A stretch of DNA of 64,000 nt from CAJCJE01 sp963818685 (GTDB lineage Bacteria > Actinomycetota > Actinomycetes > Mycobacteriales > Pseudonocardiaceae). The notes under the pieces were generated by a model. The model made no database searches, was not told where the DNA came from, and saw only the letters and a list, made by a program, of their open reading frames with translations. Shown piece by piece: positions 52,773 through 61,163 of the stretch. The stretch lies in contig CAWFTJ010000007.1 of assembly GCA_963818685.1 (NCBI GenBank), positions 124,001 to 188,000 of the forward strand. The letters are read 5' to 3'. The position numbers and the translations under genes are program-made. Position 1 is the first letter of the stretch. Every line of letters begins with the position of its first letter.

Positions 52773-53513
52773 ATGGCCGGCTCCGTGAATGGTGGCAACC
52801 GACTCGCGCAGGTGCGGGTCTGGGTCGCCGAGCGGGCGGCGGACCTCAGCGTGCCGGTCTCGGTCCAGTTGGTCTGCGAAACCGCGGGAATTCGGCTCGC
52901 GGTGACCGGGACCGCGTTGACCGTGGATTCCTCCGGTTGGCCTGAACTGCGCTGTTCGACCGATGCGCTCGGTGAGCGGCTGGCCGATCTACACGTCACG
53001 CTCGGGGAAGGGCCGTGTATGGATGCCAGGAGGGCCGGTGGCCCCGTGTTGGCCGGCGATCTCGATACGCCGGCCAGCCAGGTTCGGTGGCCGCTGTTCG
53101 CGCCGCTGGCGGTGGAGGCCGGAGCGGGCGCCCTGTTCGCGCTGCCCTTGGCCGTCGGCGCGATCCGGGTCGGGGTGCTCGCGCTGCACCGGGTCACTGC
53201 CGGCCAGCTCTCGCCCGCGCTGCTGGTGGACTCGCTGGCATTCGCGCAGTTGGCGTTGCGAATGCTGCTGGACGAGCAAGTCGGGCTGCCTGTCGTGACC
53301 GGCGATATGACGGCCGACGGCGGGCCGCTGTACAGCCCGCAGGTGCATCAGGCGACCGGAATGATAGCCGGGCAACTCGATGTGGGAATGGATGAGGCGT
53401 TCGCCCGGCTGCGCGCCAGGGCGTTCGCCGTCGACAAGCCGTTGGCCGAACTGGCCGCCGATGTCGTTGCGCGGCGGCTGCGATTCGACCCCACGGGGGA
53501 GGGTGCGTCATGA
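52773..53513 (+). CDS. GAF-ANTAR protein
   Basis: The 246-residue protein has a GAF sensor domain (about 25-165; LGEGPCMDARRAGGPV) and a C-terminal ANTAR RNA-binding domain (about 185-240; QATGMIAGQLDVGMDEAFAR then LRARAF). ANTAR proteins bind paired hairpins in mRNA leaders to prevent termination. A second GAF-ANTAR gene follows within 60 bases. GAF ligand is unknown. Confidence 0.85.
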   Translation: MAGSVNGGNRLAQVRVWVAERAADLSVPVSVQLVCETAGIRLAVTGTALTVDSSGWPELRCSTDALGERLADLHVTLGEGPCMDARRAGGPVLAGDLDTPASQVRWPLFAPLAVEAGAGALFALPLAVGAIRVGVLALHRVTAGQLSPALLVDSLAFAQLALRMLLDEQVGLPVVTGDMTADGGPLYSPQVHQATGMIAGQLDVGMDEAFARLRARAFAVDKPLAELAADVVARRLRFDPTGEGAS

Positions 53514-53541
53514 ACAGAAGTACGCCGCGGGCCCACCGGCC

Positions 53542-53560
53542 CTACACTGGCAACGGCAGT
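53542..53560 (+). promoter_or_regulatory. Second copy of the GAF-ANTAR promoter-like motif
   Basis: CTACACTGGCAACGGCAGT directly precedes GGAGG (53561-53565) and the ATG at 53574, so transcripts from this element would have a leader of only about 25 bases. Confidence 0.4.
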
Positions 53561-53573
53561 GGAGGTGGCGGTC

Positions 53574-54320
53574 ATGGACGATGAACGGCTGCTGGAGACG
53601 GTCGTCGAGCTGGCGGACACCCTTGTCGATGACTTCGACGTGATCGACTTCCTCCATCTGCTGGTGGATCGGTGCATCGCGGTGCTGGAGGTGGACGCGG
53701 CCGGACTGCTGTTGACCGACCAGCGCGGCCAGTTGCAGGTGATGGCGAGTTCCAGCGAGCAGGTCCGGCTGCTGGAGCTGTTCCAGTTGCAGAACGACCA
53801 GGGTCCGTGTCTGGACGCCTTCGCGACCGGAATCCGGGTCAGCCATACCGATCTGAGCACGGCGGGTGAGCGGTGGCCGCGGTTCGCCCTTGCCGCGACC
53901 GATGCGGGTTTCGCCGCGGTGGATGCCCTGCCGATGCGGCTGCGCAACGAGGTGATCGGCGCGCTGAATCTGTTCAGGACGGTACCTGGGGTGTTGGGCG
54001 TGACCGCACTGCGCACCGCGCAGGCGCTGGTCGACGTGGCCACGATCGGACTGCTGCAGGAGCGTTCGATCCGGCAGCAGGAGATTCTCACCGAGCAGTT
54101 GCAGAGCGCGTTGAACAGTCGGGTGGTCATCGAGCAGGCCAAGGGGCTGGTGGCCGAACGTCTCGGGACCGACATGGATGCCGCGTTCGCCGCGTTGCGC
54201 GGCTACGCGCGTAGTCGCAACCGCAAGCTCAGCGATGTGGCCGGTGCGGTGATCGCGGGCCGCATCGGCACCCGCGACCTGCTCGACACACCGGCCCCGA
54301 CCGACCCAGCCCAGAGGTAG
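53574..54320 (+). CDS. GAF-ANTAR protein
   Basis: The 248-residue protein has a GAF domain (about 15-160; NDQGPCLDAFATGIRVSHTD) and a C-terminal ANTAR domain (about 180-235; VVIEQAKGLVAERLGTDMDA then AFAALRGYARSRNRKL). The ATG at 53574 has GGAGG at 53561. It is a paralogue of the preceding gene but with a better-conserved ANTAR core. The 3' end runs into 15-bp tandem repeats. Confidence 0.87.
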   Translation: MDDERLLETVVELADTLVDDFDVIDFLHLLVDRCIAVLEVDAAGLLLTDQRGQLQVMASSSEQVRLLELFQLQNDQGPCLDAFATGIRVSHTDLSTAGERWPRFALAATDAGFAAVDALPMRLRNEVIGALNLFRTVPGVLGVTALRTAQALVDVATIGLLQERSIRQQEILTEQLQSALNSRVVIEQAKGLVAERLGTDMDAAFAALRGYARSRNRKLSDVAGAVIAGRIGTRDLLDTPAPTDPAQR

Positions 54321-54363
54321 CGGGAGTAACCGGCCCAGAGGTAACCGGCCCAGAGGTAGCCGG
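54310..54363 (+). repeat. 15-bp repeats at the 3' end of the second GAF-ANTAR gene
   Basis: CCCAGAGGTA followed by A/G, C and CGG/GGG occurs at 54310, 54334 and 54349. The first copy contains the stop codon of the gene. The last two are adjacent 15-base units. Confidence 0.8.
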
Positions 54364-54607
54364 CCGGCCGTCGTCGGCCCGGTGCGGAGGGCTGCCGACG
54401 TGCTGCGGGCTGTGCGGTCGCGCCTCGGCCAGATGTAACTTTCTCCGCACAGCAACCTATCCCTCGAACCCGCCCCTCGCTACGGCGCTGCATGTCGGCC
54501 AGCCGCACCGATCCCCACGGGCGCTCCCTTGTGTGCACGAGCCCGAGCGCGCAACGTATGCCAACGAAAGTCGGGTCAGAACACCTGAGCTGGGGAAGGG
54601 AAAACGC

Positions 54608-55420
54608 GTGCGCCGAATTCTCCGTAAGATCGTGATAACCGCAGTGGCTCTCGCAGTGATCGGCGGGGCTGGTACCGCCACTGCCGCCGCAACGCCCGGC
54701 GCTGCCCCCCATGCCTGTACGGGCGCCGGGGCGATCCAGATCACCCATTTCGCGTTCGACCAGTCGACCGTCACGCCGGGGCAGATGGCAACTGGGCATC
54801 TGATTGCCGTGAACTGCACCGCGCAGAACATCACGACGAACGTCGTCTCGTATGGCCGCTTCACGGACAACTCCAGCGCCGGGATACCGCCTGGCTGCCC
54901 GGCGATCGATCCGATAGGGGGTTCCGAGACGATCGCGCCCGATGCCCAGTACACCATGAACTTCGCCACTCTCACGTTCGCCTCGTGCACCGCAACCGCG
55001 CTCCAGCAGTTCGTCACGTTCTACGCCTCCGACGGCTCAGTGCTGGCCAGTGCGACTACCCAGGTGACCATCGACCAGTCATCGACGCTCGTTGTATGCC
55101 ACGTGGCATACAACGAGCAGAGCGAGTGGCGCGGCGGATTCACCGCCTCGATCGCCATCACCAACATCGGATCCTCGCCGATCACCCCGTGGTCACTCGC
55201 CTTCACGTTCGGCGGCGACCAGCGGATCACCAACGTGTGGGGCGCCGCGGCCACCCAGAACGGAAACGCGGTCAAGCTGAGCGGCTTGTCCTACGACTCG
55301 GCCGTCCCTGCGGGCTCGACGCTTTCGGTCGGCTTCAACGGAACGTGGAACGCCAGCGACGCGCCACCGACCAGCTTCGCTCTCAACGGAGTCACCTGCG
55401 TCGCTCCGGCCCAGGGGTAA
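54608..55420 (+). CDS. Secreted protein with C-terminal CBM2 cellulose-binding domain
   Basis: The 270-residue precursor has a signal peptide (about 1-26; KIVITAVALAVIGGAGTATA), an N-terminal domain of unknown type (about 35-155), and a CBM2 module at 164-264. The module has Cys164 and Cys264 as its probable disulfide and the exposed tryptophans Trp174, Trp195 and Trp211, typical of cellulose binding. The GTG at 54608 has GGGGAAGGG upstream. No catalytic motif is recognised in the first domain. A perfect 32-bp palindrome lies at the domain junction (55087-55118). Confidence 0.82.
   Translation: MRRILRKIVITAVALAVIGGAGTATAAATPGAAPHACTGAGAIQITHFAFDQSTVTPGQMATGHLIAVNCTAQNITTNVVSYGRFTDNSSAGIPPGCPAIDPIGGSETIAPDAQYTMNFATLTFASCTATALQQFVTFYASDGSVLASATTQVTIDQSSTLVVCHVAYNEQSEWRGGFTASIAITNIGSSPITPWSLAFTFGGDQRITNVWGAAATQNGNAVKLSGLSYDSAVPAGSTLSVGFNGTWNASDAPPTSFALNGVTCVAPAQG
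55087..55118. repeat. Perfect 32-bp palindrome inside the CBM2 gene
   Basis: The sequence is its own reverse complement for 32 bases, centred on CACGTG between 55102 and 55103. The left arm is GCTCGTTGTATGCCAC. It encodes LVVCHVAYNE at the border of the N-terminal and CBM2 domains. Confidence 0.9.
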
Positions 55421-55451
55421 AGGACCGGCTGCCCTCTCTGGGCCGCCGGGA

Positions 55452-56036
55452 TCACGGGGCCGCGGCGGGACGGGGCGGCAGGTGCACGGTCATGATCAGA
55501 TGGCAGGTCTCGGTGCCCGAGCCGCGGTAGGTGTGCGGAATGTCGGCGTCGAAGGTCGCGGTCTGGCCGGCTTGGACTGTGTGTTCGGTGCCGTCGGTGA
55601 CGAGGGTCATCCGACCGGAGGTGACGCTGACGGTTTCGATGACCCCGGACTGGTGTGGGTGACTGGGGTATTCCTCGTCGGGTTCGAGTTGCCAACGCCA
55701 GACCTCGACCGGGGCCGGGCCCGAGGTGGTCAGCATCAGCCGGGCCGTGCTACCGCGCTGGCCGGTCCACAGGGGCGCGATGGTCTCGGCGGCCACGATG
55801 CGGACGCGGCCCTCGGATGGCCCCTGCATCAGGTCTGACACCGAAATGCCCAGCGTGTCGGCCAGCCGGACCAGGGTGGCCAGGTTCGGGTTGCCCTGAG
55901 CGTTTTCCAGTCCGACCAAGGCGCCCTTGCTGACCTGGGCGCGTCGACTGAGTTCCTCCAGGGACAGGCCAGCGCGGGTGCGGGCCGCGCGGACGTTGTG
56001 CGCGACCGTGCGCAGGGCCGCGGCGGTTTCGGTCAC
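55452..56036 (-). CDS. XRE-family regulator with cupin domain
   Basis: The 194-residue protein has an N-terminal helix-turn-helix (about 14-68; ARTRAGLSLEELSRRAQVSK) and a C-terminal cupin (about 115-185; SHPHQSGVIETVSVTSGRMT). This plan is common in regulators of amino acid or small-molecule efflux. The GTG at 56036 is preferred over upstream starts, which cross the promoter region. It is divergent from an EamA transporter gene, its likely target. Confidence 0.85.
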   Translation of the reverse strand: MTETAAALRTVAHNVRAARTRAGLSLEELSRRAQVSKGALVGLENAQGNPNLATLVRLADTLGISVSDLMQGPSEGRVRIVAAETIAPLWTGQRGSTARLMLTTSGPAPVEVWRWQLEPDEEYPSHPHQSGVIETVSVTSGRMTLVTDGTEHTVQAGQTATFDADIPHTYRGSGTETCHLIMTVHLPPRPAAAP

Positions 56037-56054
56037 CTCATCACCATCCTCAAG

Positions 56055-56131
56055 GACCGATCGAACGCACCGAGCGGTCGTTCGATTGAACCGCACGGTC
56101 AGTTTGTAGTACCGTACGGTCGTTCCATTGA
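56055..56131. promoter_or_regulatory. Repeated operator candidates between XRE and EamA genes
   Basis: CGGTCGTTCGATTGA at 56075-56089 and CGGTCGTTCCATTGA at 56117-56131 are direct repeats 42 bases apart (four helical turns), differing at one base. GACCGATCGAACG at 56055-56067 is a related inverted copy. They fill the gap between the two divergent starts. Confidence 0.6.
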
Positions 56132-56146
56132 TATGGTAGGGGTGCC

Positions 56147-56983
56147 GTGATCGCTCTTGTGTTGGCTCTGGGCAGCTCACTGGCTTATGGGTGCGCCGAT
56201 TTCCTGGGTGGACTGGGGGCCAGGAAGGCTCACGTGCTGCGCACCGTGCTGGTCGCCGCTCCGGCCAGTCTGGCGGTGGAGCTGCTGCTGTGGCCGGTGC
56301 TCGGCGCGTCGTTCAGCCCTGGGGCTCTCGGCTGGGGGATCGCTTCAGGCGTCGCGTCGGCCGCCGCGTTCGCCCTGCTCTACCGCACTCTCGCCATCGG
56401 CCCGATGAGCGTGTTGTCCCCGGTGACCGCGCTGGTGTCGGCCGCCGTGCCGGTCAGCGTCGGCCTGCTGTCGGGCGAGCACCTGGCCACCACCGCCCTG
56501 GTGGGGTTGCCGCTCGCCCTGGTCGCGGTCGTGCTGGTCAGCGCTGGCGGTGGAGGGGGTCCGGCGCGTCCGTCCCGGACGGCGCTGCTGTTGGCATTCG
56601 GTGCCGGCGCCGCGATCGCCGGTCAGTTGGTCTTCTTGCATCAGACACCCTTCGACAGCGGAGTGGCTCCGCTGATCATGGGCAGGGCGGTCTCCTCGGT
56701 CGTCACGCTGACGGCGGCGGGGGTGCTGCGCCGCAAGCTGGGCAGCGCGCGGCCCGCGTACGCGATGTCGGCAGCCGCCGGTGCGCTGGACTCGGTGGCG
56801 AACCTGCTGTTCCTGCTCGCGGCCCGCAGCGGAGCCCTCGCCGTGGTTGCCGTCATCGTCGCCCTCTACCCGGCCGGCACGGTGCTGCTTGCCAGGGGCG
56901 TGCTCGCCGAGCGCGTCCACCGCAGCCAACTCGTCGGCCTCGGCGCGGCGGCGATCGCGGTCAGCCTCCTCGCCCTGGCCTGA
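56147..56983 (+). CDS. EamA/DMT-family transporter
   Basis: The 278-residue protein has ten hydrophobic segments in two repeats (SSLAYGCADFLGGLGAR at the start of the first; FGAGAAIAGQLVFLHQTPF in the second), as in EamA/RhaT-type metabolite exporters. It starts with GTG behind GGTAGGGG. It is divergent from the XRE-cupin regulator, which probably represses it. Substrate unknown, perhaps an amino acid. Confidence 0.82.
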   Translation: MIALVLALGSSLAYGCADFLGGLGARKAHVLRTVLVAAPASLAVELLLWPVLGASFSPGALGWGIASGVASAAAFALLYRTLAIGPMSVLSPVTALVSAAVPVSVGLLSGEHLATTALVGLPLALVAVVLVSAGGGGGPARPSRTALLLAFGAGAAIAGQLVFLHQTPFDSGVAPLIMGRAVSSVVTLTAAGVLRRKLGSARPAYAMSAAAGALDSVANLLFLLAARSGALAVVAVIVALYPAGTVLLARGVLAERVHRSQLVGLGAAAIAVSLLALA

Positions 56984-57095
56984 ACTTCTTGTTTAAGTGC
57001 GCCCCGAGCGCGGAAGGTGGGACGGGCTGGGTGACTGGGTTCTGTTCCGGATTCGGGGACGTGCTGCAAGCAAGAGTGGAAGAAGAACAAGCAAC

Positions 57096-57547
57096 ATGAA
57101 GCAGACTTCGGTCGAGATAGCACTCGTGTTCGTCGTGCTGGCGCCAGTGGTTCCGTCACTCTGCTGGTCGTGAAGCTGATCTTCGCCTGGTTGCACCAGC
57201 GCCTGATACCGGTTCGCCGATCGGTGTCCTGGTCACAGGCAGCGGTGGCGATGCTGTGCGCTGCGACGACCGTGTACTCGATCGGGGTGTGGACGAGCGG
57301 GTTCTTTGACTTCGCCGCGAGCCCGTGCGGCGGCAAACTGCCGGCGAACCCGGCCTTCCAGTCGAGTTGGTTGCCGCTGGCCAATTCCTGCCGCTATGCG
57401 GACGGCACCTCGACGAACCTGGTGCCGGGATTCGTCATTCCCATCGTCTTCACCTGGCTGGCAGCTGCCGCGATCTGCGTCGTTCTGGCTGTCTGGTCGG
57501 CAAGCCGCGAAATCAACTACGAGAGAGCGAGTTATGCGGATGAGTGA
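57096..57547 (+). pseudogene. Small membrane protein, possibly split by a frameshift
   Basis: A 25-codon ORF (57096-57173; MKQTSVEIALVFVVLAPVVP) with a GGAAGAAG ribosome site overlaps as GTGA a 125-residue ORF (57170-57547) that has at least two hydrophobic segments (AAVAMLCAATTVYSIGVWTS; FVIPIVFTWLAAAAICVVLA). Reading across, a one-base change near 57150 would join ALVFVVLAPVV to SVTLLVVKLIFAWLHQRL, giving one 150-residue three-helix protein. Either there are two coupled genes or one broken gene. No family was recognised. Confidence 0.5.
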
Positions 57548-57763
57548 CCACACGGCAATCTCGCGACGACGACTGCTCACGGCACCAACCTGGCGGTCAC
57601 GGTTCGGCCCGGCGCGGCGGCGATCGTGCCGGCTCCGTGGTCGATCCGTTCAGCCCCGACCGTCGTCGCGCCGCGCAGGCGTTGCAGACCGAGCAGAGCC
57701 ACAACTGATCCGTATCTCCTACTAAGATCGCATCGCCGACGTCCGCCGTGATGGGAGACTTTG
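57548..57763. other. Intergenic region
   Basis: About 215 bases with no supportable gene. The last part contains GGGAG at 57753, the ribosome site of the DinB-like gene. Confidence 0.5.
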
Positions 57764-58243
57764 ATGGGCTCGTTCGACGTGCCGCTGGACGATGAACGCA
57801 CCCAGCTCGATGCGTTCATCGAGGAATATCGCGGCGCCATCGAGGCGACGCTCGACGGTCTCACCGAGGAACAGGCCCGCCGTAGGCTCCTCCCGTCGGC
57901 GACGACGTTGCTCGGGCTGCTCAAGCATGTCACGTGGATGCAGCGGGTGTGGTTCGAGGAGGGCGTCGGCGGCACGTCCCGCCGGGAGCTCGGCCTGGCA
58001 CAGAGCGTGGACGAATCCTTCCGGCTCGCCGACGACGACACCATCGCCTCGGTCACCGCAGCCTACCGGGAAGCCTGCGTCACCGCCCGCAAGGCGGTCG
58101 CGGACCTGCCGCTGGACGTCGTCGTGACCGGCCACCGGGCCGGACCGCGCACGCTTCGCTGGGTGTACCTGCAAGTTCTGCGGGAGCTGACCCACCACTG
58201 CGGACACGCCGACATCCTGCGCGAACAGGTACTCGCCGACTGA
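57764..58243 (+). CDS. DinB/DUF664-family protein
   Basis: The 159-residue four-helix protein has the three histidines expected of the DinB metal site, one in LGLLKHVTWMQRVWF and two in ELTHHCGHADILREQ. Related actinomycete proteins are mycothiol-dependent transferases or detoxifying enzymes. GGGAG precedes the ATG by seven bases. It stands alone and converges on an aldo-keto reductase gene. Confidence 0.8.
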   Translation: MGSFDVPLDDERTQLDAFIEEYRGAIEATLDGLTEEQARRRLLPSATTLLGLLKHVTWMQRVWFEEGVGGTSRRELGLAQSVDESFRLADDDTIASVTAAYREACVTARKAVADLPLDVVVTGHRAGPRTLRWVYLQVLRELTHHCGHADILREQVLAD

Positions 58244-58259
58244 CGCCCCCGCCCGGCCG

Positions 58260-59237
58260 CTACGGGGACTGGTAGAAGTTGCGGTGCCAGGCGTGTTTGG
58301 CGATGGTCGTGCGCTGGGCCGCCGTCAGTGGTGCCGCGTCGCTGAGGGCGGCGTTTCGTTCGACGTTCCTGATCGAGCGCATGCCCACGATCACCGACGA
58401 CACCGCTTGACCGCCCAGGACGTACTTCAGTGCCACCTCCGGCAACTCTTCCTGCGTGATGCCAAGATCCGCGACCAACGCGTCCACGTGCTGGGAGACC
58501 TCCGCCTTGCGGCTGCCGCCGAAGTAGCTGTTGCGGAAGTCGCCGTCGGGGAACGTGGTGTCCGGCCTGATTCTGCCGGTCAGGCCGCCCTCGTCCAGTG
58601 CGACGCGCACGATGACGCCGACGCCGTGTTCTTCGCAGGCCGGCAGCAACCGCTGTTCCGGTGACTGGTCGAAGATGTTGTAGATCACCTGGACCGAATC
58701 CACCTGTCCACTTCGGACCAGATCGAGGGCGTTGTCCGGCTGGTGGTCGTTGATCGAGATGCCGAAGGCTCGGATTTTGCCTTCCTGCTTCAGGTCCGTG
58801 ATCGTTTCCAGCCAGTCACCGCGACCTACCCACTCGTCGCTCCACACGTGGAACTGGAGCACGTCGAACGCGTCGAGGCCGGCCGTGCGCAGGCTCGTTT
58901 CCAGGCTTGACCTGATGTGGGAGCCGGGGAACGTCTCAGCAGGGTCGAGGCCGGCCGGCGCGGGCCAGATGCCGTTCTTCGGTGGTACCTTCGTAGCGAT
59001 CACCAGGGCGTCACGGCCGTGTTCGCGGGCTACCCTGCCGACGATGCGTTCGCTTTCGCCGTAGCCGCGCGCGGTGTCGATGAACGTGATGCCCAGCTCG
59101 ATCGCCTTGTGCAGGGCGCGGATCGACTCGTCCTCCTCGGCGCCGATCCACATCGAGCCGCCGATTCCCCATGCTCCGTAACCGATTTCCGAGACCGACA
59201 GTCCCGATTTGCCCAACGGGCGGTTTCGCATGCTCAC
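58260..59237 (-). CDS. Aldo-keto reductase
   Basis: The 325-residue NADPH oxidoreductase has Asp and Tyr in FIDTARGYGESE, a Lys in ATKVPPKNG and His in LQFHVW, as in AKR enzymes. Near the C-terminus GGQAVSSVIVGMRSIRNVER matches the cofactor-binding loop. A second AKR gene lies 25 bases upstream in the same operon. A LysR gene diverges from the pair. Substrate unknown. Confidence 0.83.
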   Translation of the reverse strand: MSMRNRPLGKSGLSVSEIGYGAWGIGGSMWIGAEEDESIRALHKAIELGITFIDTARGYGESERIVGRVAREHGRDALVIATKVPPKNGIWPAPAGLDPAETFPGSHIRSSLETSLRTAGLDAFDVLQFHVWSDEWVGRGDWLETITDLKQEGKIRAFGISINDHQPDNALDLVRSGQVDSVQVIYNIFDQSPEQRLLPACEEHGVGVIVRVALDEGGLTGRIRPDTTFPDGDFRNSYFGGSRKAEVSQHVDALVADLGITQEELPEVALKYVLGGQAVSSVIVGMRSIRNVERNAALSDAAPLTAAQRTTIAKHAWHRNFYQSP

Positions 59238-59262
59238 TCCCTAGTTCAGTCCTGGTCCAGCC

Positions 59263-60117
59263 CTAGTCCAGCCTTGCCAGTTCCTCGTCGGTGAGGACCA
59301 GGTCGACCGCCAGCGCCGAGTCGCGGATGGTCTCGGGACGGCTTGAGCCAGGGATCGGGATGACCGACGGCGATTTCGCCAGCATCCAGGCCAGGCAGAC
59401 CTGGTGCGGGCTCGCGTCGTGTTCCTTCCCGATCTCCGCGAACATCTCGAACGACTCACCGAGGTCACCCGCACGGACGATGCCGCCGAACGGGCTCCAC
59501 GGCAGGAACGCGATGCCCATCTCGTCGCACAGGCGCAGCTCCGGCTCACTGGAGCGGAAGCGCGGCGAGAACTGGTTCTGCACCGACGCCAGCCTGCCGC
59601 CGAGGATCTCGTTGGCCTGCTTGATCTGCGCCGGGTTCGCGTTGGAGATGCCGGCCATCCTGATCTTCCCCGCGTCCAGCAGTTCGGCCAGGGCGCCGAT
59701 GGACTCCGCGTACGGGACCTTCGGGTCGGGACGGTGGAACTGGTACAGGCCAATGGCGTCCACGCCGAGTCGCGCCAGTGACGCGTCGCACGCCTCGCGC
59801 AGGTGCCGGGGCGAACCGTCCAGGGTCCAGCTGCCGTCGCCGGGGCGCAGGTGACCACCCTTGGTGGCGACGAGCACGTTCGACGTGTCGCCGCCGTAGG
59901 CGGCAAGGGCCTTGGCGATCAGCGTCTCGTTGTGACCGACCTCATTCGCGTGCAGGTGGTACGCGTCCGCGGTGTCGATCAGGGTGATGCCGGCGTCCAG
60001 CGCGGCATGGATGGTCGCGATCGAACGGGCCTCGTCCGGGCGGTCCTCGATGGACATGGGCATACCGCCCAAGCCGATCGCGCTGACCTGCGTTTCGCCA
60101 ATGCGGCGGGTTCGCAT
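59263..60117 (-). CDS. Aldo-keto reductase
   Basis: The 284-residue protein has Asp and Tyr in LIDTADAYHLH, Lys in VATKGGHLRPGDG and His in YQFHRPDP, the AKR tetrad. Its cofactor loop is IPIPGSSRPETIRDSA. It is the first gene of the leftward pair, divergent from a LysR gene 123 bases away. Confidence 0.84.
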   Translation of the reverse strand: MRTRRIGETQVSAIGLGGMPMSIEDRPDEARSIATIHAALDAGITLIDTADAYHLHANEVGHNETLIAKALAAYGGDTSNVLVATKGGHLRPGDGSWTLDGSPRHLREACDASLARLGVDAIGLYQFHRPDPKVPYAESIGALAELLDAGKIRMAGISNANPAQIKQANEILGGRLASVQNQFSPRFRSSEPELRLCDEMGIAFLPWSPFGGIVRAGDLGESFEMFAEIGKEHDASPHQVCLAWMLAKSPSVIPIPGSSRPETIRDSALAVDLVLTDEELARLD

Positions 60118-60240
60118 GCGACAACAACCTCCTCATCGCGGCCGGCACTCGCCGCCGGCCGACTCTTCCAGCCTGTATGTGCTCCTGCGCCGTGTCCAAC
60201 AGAAGGAAGTGCTGACTGTGAGCAGCTACTCTGCTCAATC

Positions 60241-61134
60241 ATGGAGTTGCGGCACCTGGAGTATTTCGTGGCCGTCGCGGACGAGCGGCACTTTACCCGC
60301 GCGGCCAACCGGCTGCTCGTCTCGCAGTCGGGGCTGTCCGCGTCGATCAGGGCGCTGGAACGTGAACTCGGTGCACCTTTGTTCGTCCGCAACACCAGGC
60401 ACGTCGAGCTGACCGAACTGGGCAAGGCGATGCTGGTGGACGCGCGGAAGGCACTGGCCAGTGTGGTCGCCGTGAAGCAGGCGGCCGCCGCCGTGTCCGG
60501 GTTGATGCGCGGGACGCTGGCCGTCGGCACCGAGCAGTGCATCGGCGTTGTCGACGTGCCCGCGTTGCTGGCGCGGTTCCACGCCGCGCACCCGAAGGTC
60601 GAGATCCACCTCAGCCACGCCGGTTCGGCGCGGCTGGCCGGCGAGGTCGGTGCGGGGCGGTTGGACGTCGCATTCGTCGCAACGCCGGGGAACGCGCCGG
60701 ACGGCGTGCGGTTGATCTCTCTTGCCGAGGAGCCGATGGTGCTGCTCGGCCACGCCGACCATCCGCTGGCCGGAACGATGCCGGACTGGTCTGACCTGGC
60801 CGATGAGACCTTCGTGGACTTTCATCCGGACTGGGGCGCCCGCCAGGTCACCGATCAGGCGTTCGCCGACGCGGGCAGGCAGCGCAGGGTGCGGCTGGAG
60901 GTGTACGACGTGCACAGCCTGCTTGACCTGGTGAATCACGGTCTCGGCCTGGCCATGGTGCCCCGGCCGATGGCCGCCAAGCCCGAGGCCGCCGCGCTGG
61001 CCGTGCTCCGCGTACCCGGTGGACAGCCGCCGATGTGGCGCGTGTCGGCGGCTGTCCCGGATGGCGGGCAGCCCAGCGCCGCCGGTCAGGCGTTCCTGGC
61101 CGAGGTGCCTGGGCTGGCCACCGTCGAGGTGTGA
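60241..61134 (+). CDS. LysR-family transcriptional regulator
   Basis: The 297-residue protein begins MELRHLEYFVAVADERHFTR, the LysR helix-turn-helix with QSGLSASIRALERELGAPLF, followed by an effector domain with a GAGRLDVAFV segment. The ATG at 60241 opens the helix-turn-helix directly. It is divergent from the AKR pair, which it probably controls. Confidence 0.88.
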   Translation: MELRHLEYFVAVADERHFTRAANRLLVSQSGLSASIRALERELGAPLFVRNTRHVELTELGKAMLVDARKALASVVAVKQAAAAVSGLMRGTLAVGTEQCIGVVDVPALLARFHAAHPKVEIHLSHAGSARLAGEVGAGRLDVAFVATPGNAPDGVRLISLAEEPMVLLGHADHPLAGTMPDWSDLADETFVDFHPDWGARQVTDQAFADAGRQRRVRLEVYDVHSLLDLVNHGLGLAMVPRPMAAKPEAAALAVLRVPGGQPPMWRVSAAVPDGGQPSAAGQAFLAEVPGLATVEV

Positions 61135-61163
61135 CGCTCAGTAGTCACGAGCGGTGCGCCGGC

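Noticed and set aside
54310..54363. 15-bp repeats considered as a CRISPR array
   Set aside because: The repeats are adjacent without spacers and overlap a stop codon.
57577..57700. Possible C-terminal enzyme remnant on the minus strand before the DinB gene
   Set aside because: The short stretch has no convincing family match and could be chance.
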